The notes below the pieces were generated by a model. The model was not told where the DNA came from. It was given only the letters and a program-made list of their open reading frames with translations, and ran no database searches. Below, in pieces: positions 1 to 7,057 of a stretch of DNA of 32,778 nt (its first letter is position 1; each line of letters begins with the position of its first letter). This DNA comes from an uncultured Alphaproteobacteria bacterium. Its GTDB lineage: Bacteria; Pseudomonadota; Alphaproteobacteria; UBA2966; CAIVPW01. The stretch lies in NCBI GenBank assembly GCA_903907895.1, contig CAIVPW010000098.1, positions 1 to 32,778 on the forward strand, written 5' to 3'. The position numbers and the translations under genes were made by a program.

Positions 1-521
1 ATGCCTTGGTCACCGCGGTGCGCAAGCTGGACGTCGCCACGGCCGAATCGATCGGCGGCAAGCGCGAGCCGATCTCCCTGCCCCGCTTCCTGCTGGAGTT
101 CACCAACAACTACCGCAGCGAAATGAAGCCAGGCACCGCGCGCGTCGAGCTTACGGTGCTAGGACGGCCCGTTGTGCGTGCCGATCCGCAGCACCTGGAG
201 ACCGCGCTGGAGAACATTCTCGACAACGCCGCAGCGCACACCCCCGGCGATCGCCGCATCACGATCGAATGCCGCACCGACGATGGCCAGGCCGCCATCG
301 CCATCGTCGATCAAGGCCCGGGCGTGCCGGATGAGCAAATCGGCCGCCTGCTCGAACGCTACTTTGCGGCGCGCCCAGCCGATCCGAACAGCGCAACGCT
401 CCAATTCGGAGTGGGCCTCTGGATCGCGCGGCGCAACGTCGAGGCAATCCACGGAACGGTCAGCGCCGCAAACGAGCCGAACGGCGGATTGCGCGTGACC
501 TTCCGGCTGCCGCTGGCCTAG
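1..521 (+). CDS. Sensor histidine kinase, C-terminal ATPase domain (5' end outside window)
   Basis: The reading frame is open from the window edge (first full codon at base 3) to a TAG at 519-521, so only about 172 residues of the C-terminus are present. They form a HATPase_c (GHKL) domain: an N-box (ALENILDNAAAHTP), a G1 box (DQGPGVPD) and a G2 region (FGVGLWIARRNVEAIHG), ending in a GGLRVTFRLPL strand. This is the ATP-binding catalytic half of a two-component sensor kinase. The sensor, HAMP and His-phosphoacceptor parts lie upstream and cannot be judged. No response regulator follows; the next gene starts 172 bases later and has its own ribosome binding site. A 6-bp GC hairpin directly follows the stop. 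The family call is firm; the signal sensed is unknown. Confidence 0.88.
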   Translation, partial: ALVTAVRKLDVATAESIGGKREPISLPRFLLEFTNNYRSEMKPGTARVELTVLGRPVVRADPQHLETALENILDNAAAHTPGDRRITIECRTDDGQAAIAIVDQGPGVPDEQIGRLLERYFAARPADPNSATLQFGVGLWIARRNVEAIHGTVSAANEPNGGLRVTFRLPLA

Positions 522-529
522 CCCAGGAG

Positions 530-546
530 CCGCCCCGCGAGGGCGG
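530..546 (+). terminator. Possible weak terminator hairpin after the histidine kinase
   Basis: CCGCCC (530-535) can pair with GGGCGG (541-546) around a 5-base loop, nine bases after the kinase stop codon. No T-run follows, so intrinsic termination would be weak. Confidence 0.3.
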
Positions 547-693
547 AACCACCCGCTCGCCCAGGATGCGCCGCCGCACTTTCACCGCCAAGTGCCACCG
601 GTTTGACACACCGTTGTCGCGCCATAGCCCGCTTCACCCTCCCTAGCTTGGGCTGGCCGCAAGCGAGCGGCGAGCCTATCGACGGAGGGTTTG

Positions 694-1608
694 ATGCGGA
701 GGTTAAGCTCCCATCCAACGCACGGTTTGGCGGTACGCCTGGCAACTGCCGCTTCCGTTGCCGCGGTCGCGCTATTTGCGGTGCTAACTCCCGCCACGTC
801 CGCCTGGGCGGAGGCCCTATGCGCACGCCCGGACCCGGAAGGCGCCCAGCCTACTCTCGTGCGCGTGGCCTACAACGGCCCGGCCGAGTTCACGGCAGTC
901 TCCGTTGCATACTCGCCCGACGCCCTTGGCGGCCGGGCGCCGTCGACCGTGCGCCTGCCGATAGACCTCAAGAACCTCGACATCTCGGCGCGCAAGTCCC
1001 GCTTCATCGAGACCATCCTCCCGCTACTGGTGGACGTGAACCGGCACATCGCAGAGACGCGCGCCCGTATCGAGCGCCTTGCTGCGATGGAGCGGCATGG
1101 ATGCACGCTGCATGACGCGGAGCTGCGCTGGCTGGCCGCGGTCGCCTTCGAGTACGAGGCGGAAGCCGGCGACATCAATGCGCTGTTGAAGCGCGTGGAT
1201 ACCATCCCGCTGTCGCTGTCGGCGGCTCAGGCCGCGATCGAGAGCGCGTGGGGAACGTCCCGCTTCGCGCACGAGGGCAATGCCCTGTTCGGGGAACGGA
1301 CTTACGATCCGAGCGTGCCCGGCATGAAGGTGCCGAGCCGCACCACCTTCCGCGTGCGCTCGTTCCAGACGCTGTACGACTCGGTGAGGCAGTACGCCAA
1401 CAACCTGAATACCCACGAGGCGTATGAACGCTTCCGAGCTGTGCGCGCGGACCAGCGCAGGCGCGGGCACACCTTCGACTCAGACGCGCTCGCCGCCACC
1501 CTGGGCCTCTATTCGGAAAAGGGCGGCTGGTACACCAACACGCTGGTGTCGATCATGAGTTTCAACCGCTTCTACGAGCTCGACGCCATTCGCGTCGCGG
1601 CCAACTAA
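694..1608 (+). CDS. Exported Bax-like glucosaminidase (peptidoglycan hydrolase)
   Basis: A 304-residue protein with an N-terminal signal peptide (about residues 1-40: RR near the start, a long Ala/Val/Leu stretch, TSAWAEA cleavage region). The C-terminal half, about residues 165-300, carries the glucosaminidase/Bax fold signature: AIESAWGTSRFAHEGNALFG, including the catalytic-type Glu, then the late YSEKGGWYTNTLVSIMSFN segment. Proteins of this family cleave N-acetylglucosaminyl bonds in cell-wall or glycan chains, so it probably acts in the periplasm. The ATG at 694 is chosen over the TTG at 691 because GGAGGG (684-689) is correctly placed. A consensus TTGACA lies at 603-608, but I see no convincing -10. 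The next gene, a small lipoprotein, starts 21 bases after the stop and may be cotranscribed. Confidence 0.88.
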   Translation: MRRLSSHPTHGLAVRLATAASVAAVALFAVLTPATSAWAEALCARPDPEGAQPTLVRVAYNGPAEFTAVSVAYSPDALGGRAPSTVRLPIDLKNLDISARKSRFIETILPLLVDVNRHIAETRARIERLAAMERHGCTLHDAELRWLAAVAFEYEAEAGDINALLKRVDTIPLSLSAAQAAIESAWGTSRFAHEGNALFGERTYDPSVPGMKVPSRTTFRVRSFQTLYDSVRQYANNLNTHEAYERFRAVRADQRRRGHTFDSDALAATLGLYSEKGGWYTNTLVSIMSFNRFYELDAIRVAAN

Positions 1609-1629
1609 GAACAAGAAGCGGACGTTCCC

Positions 1630-1755
1630 ATGCGCCAACTTCTCGCTCTTGGCGTTCTGCTCGGCGCGATTGCCGCCTGCACCAACGTGACGCGCACCGA
1701 ACAGGCCGCGCTGAGCGCCGTCGCTGCGTACGGCGCCATGCGGGAGGGCGACTAG
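1630..1755 (+). CDS. Small predicted lipoprotein (41 aa)
   Basis: A short gene of 41 residues starting with ATG at 1630 and ending with TAG at 1753-1755. The sequence begins MRQLLALGVLLGAIAAC, a compact lipoprotein signal with lipobox IAAC (Cys 17). About 24 residues remain after lipidation (TNVTRTEQAALSAVAAYG and a short tail). This is the size and layout of entericidin-like or other envelope mini-lipoproteins, but I do not recognise a family. The AGAAGCGGA stretch about 10 bases upstream could serve as ribosome binding site. It sits between the Bax-like hydrolase and the zinc-ribbon protein, all on the same strand with short gaps. Confidence 0.6.
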   Translation: MRQLLALGVLLGAIAACTNVTRTEQAALSAVAAYGAMREGD

Positions 1756-1786
1756 GCTCCCACATTCCCCGTCAGGAGAGCACTCC

Positions 1787-2017
1787 ATGACCTCACGACA
1801 ACCACCGGCACCGCCGGAAGCGGACAGCCGCTGCCCGCGCTGCAACGTCGAGTTCAATATCAGCGACGCACCCCCCGCGCTCGCCGTGATGTGGATTGCC
1901 TGTCCGGAGTGCGGGATTCGCTTCTGGCAGCCGGAAGCGGTCGCGCAGATGGTTCTCGAGATGCGTGGGTTTGAGGACGCCAGGATCAGCTGGCAGGCGG
2001 CTACGGCGCGCCACTAG
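1787..2017 (+). CDS. Small zinc-ribbon protein of unknown function (76 aa)
   Basis: A 76-residue protein with two CxxC knuckles, CPRC near residue 17 and CPEC near residue 40, 19 residues apart. This is the spacing of a minimal zinc ribbon. No signal peptide or membrane segment is visible, so it is probably cytoplasmic. The start is supported by AGGAG (1784 region: GTCAGGAGAGCACTCC before ATG). It is 31 bases downstream of the mini-lipoprotein gene and may share its transcript. No specific family was recognised; zinc binding is inferred from the Cys pattern only. Confidence 0.65.
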   Translation: MTSRQPPAPPEADSRCPRCNVEFNISDAPPALAVMWIACPECGIRFWQPEAVAQMVLEMRGFEDARISWQAATARH

Positions 2018-2125
2018 GCGGGCCAACGTTTGCTACGGGCATGTCACGGCGAGGGCACAACGCACGCGCCAAGTCTCCGGCACCGCTTTGCGCCACCGTG
2101 AGCTCGCTGACCTAGGAGATCCGCA

Positions 2126-2749
2126 ATGAACAAGAGCTTCGCTTCCCTGGCTGCTGGCGTGACGATCGCCCTCGCCGCCGCCCCCGCCTTCGCCGCCAAC
2201 GAGGCAGCCGCAATCGCCGCCAAATACGCCCAGGACGCGGCTGCGGCGACAACGATCGAGGCCGTCCACAGCAACATGCGGATGGCGCTGAACTGCCTCG
2301 TCGGTCCGGGCGACGAAGCCTACGTCGCGGCCGCGGGCGGCACCTGCGCCGATGGAGCCATCACCACGGCCGACGGCATGGCTGCCATCAGCTACCGGCT
2401 AGCGGCGCAGATCGCCAAGACAGCGATCGCGCTCGACACACTGGGGGGTGCGCAGTTTGCTGCCCGCACGGCCGAGAGGCTGATCACCACCACGGACCCG
2501 AACGATGTGGATGATCGGAACGGCCTTGCCACTCTGATGCCGGCCACCACGTCCGGAACCGTCCGCACGCTCGACATTGCCAACAGCACCATGACGCTTG
2601 GCAACGACACGTACTACATCCGCACGCCGTCCAACGACATCATCACCGGCCTCACCGCGGGCCAGCGCGTCGAGGTGACGTACGTGATGGAAGACGGGCG
2701 CCGCGTCGCCACCGCCATCCGCAAGATCGAGGGAACACCCGCGCTGTAG
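2126..2749 (+). CDS. Exported protein with C-terminal DUF1344-like domain
   Basis: A 207-residue protein with a clear signal peptide (MNKSFASLAAGVTIALAAAPAFA, cleavage after AFA at residue 23). The middle is Ala-rich and helical with two cysteines (NCLVG and TCADG) that could form a periplasmic disulfide. The last 65 residues (SGTVRTLDIANSTMTLGNDT, then GLTAGQRVEVTYVMEDGR) resemble the small beta-barrel DUF1344 domain of alphaproteobacterial exported proteins. TAGGAGATCCGCA precedes the ATG and gives a good ribosome binding site. A strong hairpin follows the stop, so the transcript ends here. Its function is unknown. Confidence 0.7.
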   Translation: MNKSFASLAAGVTIALAAAPAFAANEAAAIAAKYAQDAAAATTIEAVHSNMRMALNCLVGPGDEAYVAAAGGTCADGAITTADGMAAISYRLAAQIAKTAIALDTLGGAQFAARTAERLITTTDPNDVDDRNGLATLMPATTSGTVRTLDIANSTMTLGNDTYYIRTPSNDIITGLTAGQRVEVTYVMEDGRRVATAIRKIEGTPAL

Positions 2750-2756
2750 CGGGGCA

Positions 2757-2786
2757 CGCGGGGGACGCAGGCTTGCGTCCCCCGCG
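2757..2786. terminator. Strong hairpin between convergent genes
   Basis: A perfect 13-bp stem: CGCGGGGGACGCA (2757-2769) pairs with 2774-2786 around the loop GGCT. It lies eight bases past the stop of the exported DUF1344-like gene and between two convergent genes. Only a weak T-rich stretch (CTCCTTGTTGTC) follows on the + strand. Confidence 0.7.
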
Positions 2787-2831
2787 CTCCTTGTTGTCGC
2801 GGGCCTGCGGCTAGCGTGCGCAACAGCCGCT

Positions 2832-3692
2832 TTAATCGACTGTGCGCGCTACGCGGAACCCTACGTCGTTGATGCGCGTCTTGACTGGGGTCGGCACGCG
2901 GAACCCGGCCAGGAACGCGCGCTCGTGGTGCCAGTTGCCGCTGCGCACGATGCGGCGGCCGCAGTCGCCCTCAAGCCAGGCGGTACCGTCGCGGGGCGCC
3001 TTTTCGAGCGATGGATTGAAGCAATCCTGCACCCACTCGCCAGCATTGCCGCCCATGTCATGCAAACCCCACGGGTTCGGCGGATACTTCCCGACCGAGA
3101 ACGTAAACAGCCAGTCTTCGCGACCCATCGTGTCCTGGCCCGGGCAATCGCCGCAGTTCATCATCTCGAAGCGCGTTGTATTGAACGTCGTCCACCAAGC
3201 GGAGTTGTTCGGGCTACCCGCGCGCGCGGCGTACTCCCACTCCGCCTCGGTCAGCAGGCGGTACTTCTCGCCCGTCTTCTCCGAGAGCCACTTGGTGTAC
3301 GCCTCGGCGTCCTCGAAGCTCGCGCACACGACGGGCTCGTCCCGCTCCTGAATGTGGATGTCGGGATCAAACGCCTCGTCGATGTCCTTACCCGGCATTG
3401 GCCGATTGCCGGCGATCGAGAACCACGTGCAGCCCTTCATGTCTCGTTTGGTATCGTCGCGGAAATGATCGAACTCGTCCCAGGTCAACTCGAATTTGCC
3501 GACCAGAAAGGGCTTCGCAAATTCTACCGGGTAGTCCGGCATGTCCAGCCGATCGCTGCGGAGCATCTTGCCCGCCGGGATCTCCACCATCACGGGACAC
3601 TCGGCACAGTCCTTCACCTCTTTGGTCTGCCCAAAGGCGACCCCGGGAACCAAAAAGAGCGCCGCCGCTGTCATGACATAGAGGTTTCGCAT
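2832..3692 (-). CDS. Exported SUMF1/FGE-fold protein, catalytic cysteines absent
   Basis: A 286-residue protein with a signal peptide (MRNLYVMTAAALFLVPGVAFG) followed by a formylglycine-generating-enzyme (SUMF1) domain over nearly the whole mature chain. Hallmarks are PVMVEIPAGKM, VGKFELTWDEFDHF, RLLTEAEWEYAARAGS, NPWGLHDMGGNAGEWVQDC and the terminal VGFRVART. In true formylglycine-generating enzymes the stretch before that last motif contains the active Cys pair. Here the matching part reads IVRSGNWHHERAFLAGFR and has none, so sulfatase activation is unlikely and a binding or structural role is more plausible. Other cysteines (CAEC, CGDC) could form periplasmic disulfides. The start at 3692 is backed by GGAGAA. 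It follows the anti-sigma gene by 34 bases and is probably the last gene of the sigma operon. Confidence 0.85.
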   Translation of the reverse strand: MRNLYVMTAAALFLVPGVAFGQTKEVKDCAECPVMVEIPAGKMLRSDRLDMPDYPVEFAKPFLVGKFELTWDEFDHFRDDTKRDMKGCTWFSIAGNRPMPGKDIDEAFDPDIHIQERDEPVVCASFEDAEAYTKWLSEKTGEKYRLLTEAEWEYAARAGSPNNSAWWTTFNTTRFEMMNCGDCPGQDTMGREDWLFTFSVGKYPPNPWGLHDMGGNAGEWVQDCFNPSLEKAPRDGTAWLEGDCGRRIVRSGNWHHERAFLAGFRVPTPVKTRINDVGFRVARTVD

Positions 3693-3726
3693 CGTGCTTC
3701 TCCGTCGCGTTTCAGGGATTGAGTAT

Positions 3727-4374
3727 TTAGCGTGCCGCCCACGCCAATAGCTTCGGACCGACGAGTGAGCCGGCGATCAGGAACAACGCAGCCACACCCG
3801 CGCTGGATGCAACGAGCCAGACGGTTGCGTGAAGGGGATGAAATAGGGACAGGGCTGTCCCCGCCACGCCGGCGATGGCAAGCCCGGCCATCGTTGGCAC
3901 CGACCTCTGCGCAAGGCCCGCAGCATGGCGAAGCATCACGGCGGAGATCACCGCCAGCGGGATGCCCAGCAGGACCACGGTGCCTATCGCGTCTGCGACG
4001 CCAGCAACGCCAAGCGCATCCACCTCGGCGCCGACCCACGATGTCCTCATGCCGATTACAAGAACCCAGACAAGCAGGGACGGTACGGGCAGCAGTGCCC
4101 AGTACTTCGACCGCCCGGGAATGCTGAGGGTGAATGCCGCTGCGGCCGCAAGGACCGCAGTCGCGAGGGCCGCTCCGCACAGTGCGATCCACAACGGCTG
4201 CTGCACGCAATGTAAAATGTCGTAGCGGAACGGATGGCCGGCCGCGAAGACGGCAAGCAACACAAATGCGAACAGCAGCCACCGTGCCATCCGCCTGGCC
4301 GGCGATGGAAGCCTCCGCACAGGCTCCGCCCCCGCCACCAGCAGCTCGATCAGGTCGTCGCTAGCGGCTCTCAT
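3727..4374 (-). CDS. NrsF/DUF1109-type membrane anti-sigma factor
   Basis: A 215-residue integral membrane protein. It opens with MRAASDDLIELLVAGAEPVRRLP, the short cytoplasmic head typical of DUF1109/NrsF proteins, followed by about six hydrophobic segments. Such proteins hold the partner ECF sigma factor at the inner membrane and release it on metal or redox stress. Two cysteines (about residues 56 and 66, in HCVQQPLWIALCG) lie in a candidate sensing position. I chose ATG at 4374 because GGAG stands six bases upstream; ATG at 4380 is in frame but has that GGAG directly against it. The gene overlaps the end of the sigma gene by 14 bases, which suggests coupled translation. The partner assignment follows from adjacency. 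Confidence 0.85.
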   Translation of the reverse strand: MRAASDDLIELLVAGAEPVRRLPSPARRMARWLLFAFVLLAVFAAGHPFRYDILHCVQQPLWIALCGAALATAVLAAAAAFTLSIPGRSKYWALLPVPSLLVWVLVIGMRTSWVGAEVDALGVAGVADAIGTVVLLGIPLAVISAVMLRHAAGLAQRSVPTMAGLAIAGVAGTALSLFHPLHATVWLVASSAGVAALFLIAGSLVGPKLLAWAAR

Positions 4375-4981
4375 TGGCATCTCCGAGCAGAACGGATCGC
4401 AGCCGCTTGATCGCACGATGCGTTGCGACTTTAAGGGTCCCAATCGATAGGCCGCTCGCTGCGGCGGCCTCCGCGAGCGACATCTCCTGCAGCTTGAGCA
4501 TCGTCACCGCTTTGCGTTGCGTGTCTGGAAGCCCGTCGATCGCGGCCTGCAAGGCGCTCGGACTCCAGTCCCGTTCCGGCGTATCCGCGGGGGAAGCGGA
4601 GAAGGTTTCCGTCTCCAATTGGATTTCCAGGGAAGACACGATGTCGCGGGCGTGCGAACGCAGGCGGTCGACGACCCGCCTGCGCGCGATCGTCACGAGC
4701 CAGGGAAGGAACGGCCGGGCCGGGTCATAGGTGTGCCGCACGGCGTGGATCGTGAGGAGAATGTCCTGAACGACCTCCTCGGCGTCGCTCGGGTTGCCCA
4801 ACTGCCGCGCCGCGATGGAGCGCAGGGGAACGGCAATCCGCGTCAGGAGCTCGCGATAGGCTGAGCGATCGCCCCCCTGCGCCGCGGCCATAAGCCGCCC
4901 GAGGTCGTCCGACCCGGGCGCGACCGCGGGCCGGTCTGCGGCGCGGTTCTGATTGGACCGTACAAGACGCAAACCCGCCAC
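4361..4981 (-). CDS. ECF (extracytoplasmic function) sigma factor
   Basis: About 206 residues with the two ECF sigma regions. Region 2 contains YRELLTRIAVPLRSIAARQL, DAEEVVQDILLTIH and LPWLVTIARRRVVDRLRSHA. Region 4 contains GLPDTQRKAVTMLKLQEMSL and LSIGTLKVATHRAIKRLRSV, the helix-turn-helix that contacts the -35 element. Pairing with a DUF1109 anti-sigma factor places it near the SigF/NrsF type known from Caulobacter. I prefer GTG at 4981, preceded by GGGAGGAG, over a TTG at 5026 that would add 15 residues with no site in front. It lies about 147 bases downstream of the APH-AAA kinase gene on the same strand. The gap holds two AACCTTTT-type repeats that may be part of its control. Confidence 0.88.
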   Translation of the reverse strand: MAGLRLVRSNQNRAADRPAVAPGSDDLGRLMAAAQGGDRSAYRELLTRIAVPLRSIAARQLGNPSDAEEVVQDILLTIHAVRHTYDPARPFLPWLVTIARRRVVDRLRSHARDIVSSLEIQLETETFSASPADTPERDWSPSALQAAIDGLPDTQRKAVTMLKLQEMSLAEAAAASGLSIGTLKVATHRAIKRLRSVLLGDANESR

Positions 4982-5027
4982 GATCTCCTCCCACCCCAGT
5001 GTTCGGAGTCGTCCGGGCCGGCGCAAG

Positions 5028-5084
5028 GCAACCTTTTCTTATCGGACAGGCGGGAGCATGTAACCTTTTTTGGCGTCCACCGAA
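5028..5084. promoter_or_regulatory. Two AACCTTTT direct repeats; candidate ECF-sigma promoter elements
   Basis: Upstream of the sigma gene, GCAACCTTTTCTT begins at 5028 and GTAACCTTTTTTG at 5060, a spacing of 32 bases. The second copy reads GTAACC, then 15 bases, then CGAA (5081-5084) on the + strand. This resembles the -35/-10 pair I recall for the Caulobacter SigF/NrsF system (GTAACC and CGAA, spacer near 16). That orientation would drive transcription away from the sigma gene, antisense to the kinase gene. On the minus strand the same site reads GGTTAC, 15 bases, CGATAA. Function is inferred. Confidence 0.35.
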
Positions 5085-5128
5085 CTCGCGGCCTCTCCCC
5101 GTGTGGCGAGGTGCCGACGCCTGATCCC

Positions 5129-6679
5129 CTATCCCTCCGAGCGGGATATCGCCGCGACAATAGCTTCCGTGGTTTCGGCGGCAGAGTGTCCCGCATCAAT
5201 GCGCGGCCAAGCGAGGGGGCCGACTTCGCGGGTGTCTTGCTGGTGGACCACGGTGGTGGTTGCGTCCGAAGCGTCCCCGGTCCGCGTCCCGACGCGGGCC
5301 AGGCGGACATCCAGCGGCGCCTGCAGACAGACACCATGAAACGGCACGCACAGCTCTTCTGCCAGTGCTGCAAGCGCAGTCCGCTCCTCGAGCCGTGCGC
5401 ACGCGGCATCGATGACCACCGCTTGTCCCGCGCGGAGTCCAACCTCGGCCTCCTCGAGCAGCGTGCGGTAGACGCGATGGGTCACCTCAGGTGTGTAGCC
5501 GGCAGGTGGCAGGCGCGTTGTTTCCGCAACGCCAAGAATCCGCTTCCGAGTCACATCGCTGCGCCGGATCAGGGCGCCAGGCGGGTTGCCGAGGCTGGGC
5601 GCAATCCTGCGCGCCTGGATGGTCTTGCCCGTACCCGATAGTCCGCCGATCGCCAACAAACTCGGCCGCTGCGGCTGCAGGAACGAAATCGCCAGATCGA
5701 GGTACTGCCGCGCCTCGGCATAGTGCCGCGATTTCTCCGCGGCGCGCGCAGATGCGGCCAGCGCGACATGCGCCCGAATGGCGGCGCGCGTTGAAAGGAA
5801 CAGCGGCAGAGCGGCCAGACCGGCGATGTCTCCGGTCCGATCGATGTAGCGATTGAGCAACCGGTTCGCCTGTGGATACAGGCCGCGGTGCCAGAGATCC
5901 ATCAACAGAAAGGCCAAGTCGTAAAGTACGTCGATCGTCGCCAGGCGCTCATCGAACTCGATGGCGTCGAATAAGGTGGGGCGATTCTCGAACTGGCAAA
6001 GGTTTCGCAGGTGGAGGTCGCCGTGGCATCGGCGCACCTTGCCCCGCTCGCGGCGCACCTCGAGCAATGATCGTTGTTGTGCCGCGGCGGCTGTGGCGGC
6101 CTGATTGAAGGCGCGCACGGCATCCTGATCGACCACCGCGGGAGGTGCCTGCCCCAACAGCACGGCGTTCTCCGCGACGATTTCCATCAGCGACGCGCCG
6201 GCCGCGGTTTCCGTCCTGACCTCGGCCCGATCATGGAACGCGGCAATGGTATCTGCCGTCGCGTCCATCAGCGCATCGGTAAGGAGGCCACGCTCCGCCA
6301 TGCGATCGAACGAGGAGTCGTCGGGAAAGCGGCGCATTTGCACCAGCCATTCGACCACCTCGCCGTCGCCGCCCAGGTGAAGGCTACCGCCGGCATCCTT
6401 GGTGACCGTTAGGGTGCCAAGGTACAGCGCAGGGGCCGTGCGCCTGTTCAAGGCCACTTCGTCTTCGCAGGCCCTCTGGCGCCGCTCCAGCGTCGAATAG
6501 TCAAGGTACGGGTAGCGGATCGCGCGCTTCAGCTTGAAGGCGTGCTCGCCGGTTAGGAACACAACCGAGCAATGCGTATCGATACGCCGCACGAGGGCCC
6601 CGCCGTGCGTCGCCGGATCGGCAAGAAAGGCAATTGCTGCATCCTGGCCGCCAGGAACGGGATCCGTCGCGTCGTGCAA
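5129..6679 (-). CDS. APH-family kinase fused to AAA/P-loop kinase
   Basis: A 516-residue two-domain protein. Residues about 30-330 form an aminoglycoside-phosphotransferase/protein-kinase-like domain with the catalytic loop CHGDLHLRN (219-227) and the metal-binding FDAIEFD (237-243). Residues about 338-516 form a P-loop NTPase with Walker A GGLSGTGKT (345-353), resembling gluconate- or zeta-type small-molecule kinases. Such fusions are widespread in proteobacteria; their substrate is unknown. The only possible start near the domain is TTG at 6679, because an in-frame TGA lies just upstream. No ribosome binding site precedes it, but the stop of a small gene is seven bases upstream, so coupled translation is likely. 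Confidence 0.85.
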   Translation of the reverse strand: MHDATDPVPGGQDAAIAFLADPATHGGALVRRIDTHCSVVFLTGEHAFKLKRAIRYPYLDYSTLERRQRACEDEVALNRRTAPALYLGTLTVTKDAGGSLHLGGDGEVVEWLVQMRRFPDDSSFDRMAERGLLTDALMDATADTIAAFHDRAEVRTETAAGASLMEIVAENAVLLGQAPPAVVDQDAVRAFNQAATAAAAQQRSLLEVRRERGKVRRCHGDLHLRNLCQFENRPTLFDAIEFDERLATIDVLYDLAFLLMDLWHRGLYPQANRLLNRYIDRTGDIAGLAALPLFLSTRAAIRAHVALAASARAAEKSRHYAEARQYLDLAISFLQPQRPSLLAIGGLSGTGKTIQARRIAPSLGNPPGALIRRSDVTRKRILGVAETTRLPPAGYTPEVTHRVYRTLLEEAEVGLRAGQAVVIDAACARLEERTALAALAEELCVPFHGVCLQAPLDVRLARVGTRTGDASDATTTVVHQQDTREVGPLAWPRIDAGHSAAETTEAIVAAISRSEG

Positions 6680-6686
6680 GGCGCGC

Positions 6687-6911
6687 CTAGGACTTCAGCG
6701 CGACGCGCGCAGGCTTCGGATGCCGAAGATCCCGTCGCGGATCTTCCGCGATGGAACGCTGCATGTCCCGCATCGGCGGATATGGATCGAGTTGCCACGC
6801 TGTTGATGCTGCGTTCGTGCGCACCGCGTCGAGCATTTGGGTCCTGGCACTTGCAGCACCTTCCATCACCACACCGCTGCGGGTGAACAGAACTCCCGCT
6901 GACCAAGGCAC
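6687..6911 (-). CDS. Small protein of unknown function upstream of the APH-AAA kinase (74 aa)
   Basis: A 74-residue frame starting with GTG at 6911 and ending with TAG at 6687. An unusually good ribosome binding site, GGAGGAGGAGAACGC, precedes the GTG, and the stop is seven bases before the TTG of the kinase gene, so the two look like one operon. The protein is polar with a basic tail (about residues 44-74: PPMRDMQRSIAEDPRRDLRH and onwards). I see no membrane segment or known motif. An alternative ATG at 6866 lacks a comparable site. Upstream, 6933-6970 is relatively AT-rich (minus strand CATAAGGATAAGCATC) and could hold the promoter. It could still be non-coding leader sequence. Confidence 0.5.
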   Translation of the reverse strand: MPWSAGVLFTRSGVVMEGAASARTQMLDAVRTNAASTAWQLDPYPPMRDMQRSIAEDPRRDLRHPKPARVALKS

Positions 6912-7057
6912 GCGTTCTCCTCCTCCCTCAAGATGTGATGTTGATGCTTATCCTTATGCCTATGGCCGCACGGCGGCGTCCGCACTACCGCTTAGGGGTT
7001 GTCCCGTATGCTGGCAGCGGGACGGGTCCGCGCCCGTGACCGCGCCTCAGCGGAACC

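Noticed and set aside
6845-6856. Sigma-54 promoter (TGGCAC followed by TTGCA)
   Set aside because: The two halves are directly adjacent, while a sigma-54 site needs a spacer of about five bases.
6680-7057. att-like copy of the tRNA-Pro 3' end at the far side of the sugar cluster
   Set aside because: I looked for the tRNA 3' end (GGTTCGAATCCGCC) here and found no match.
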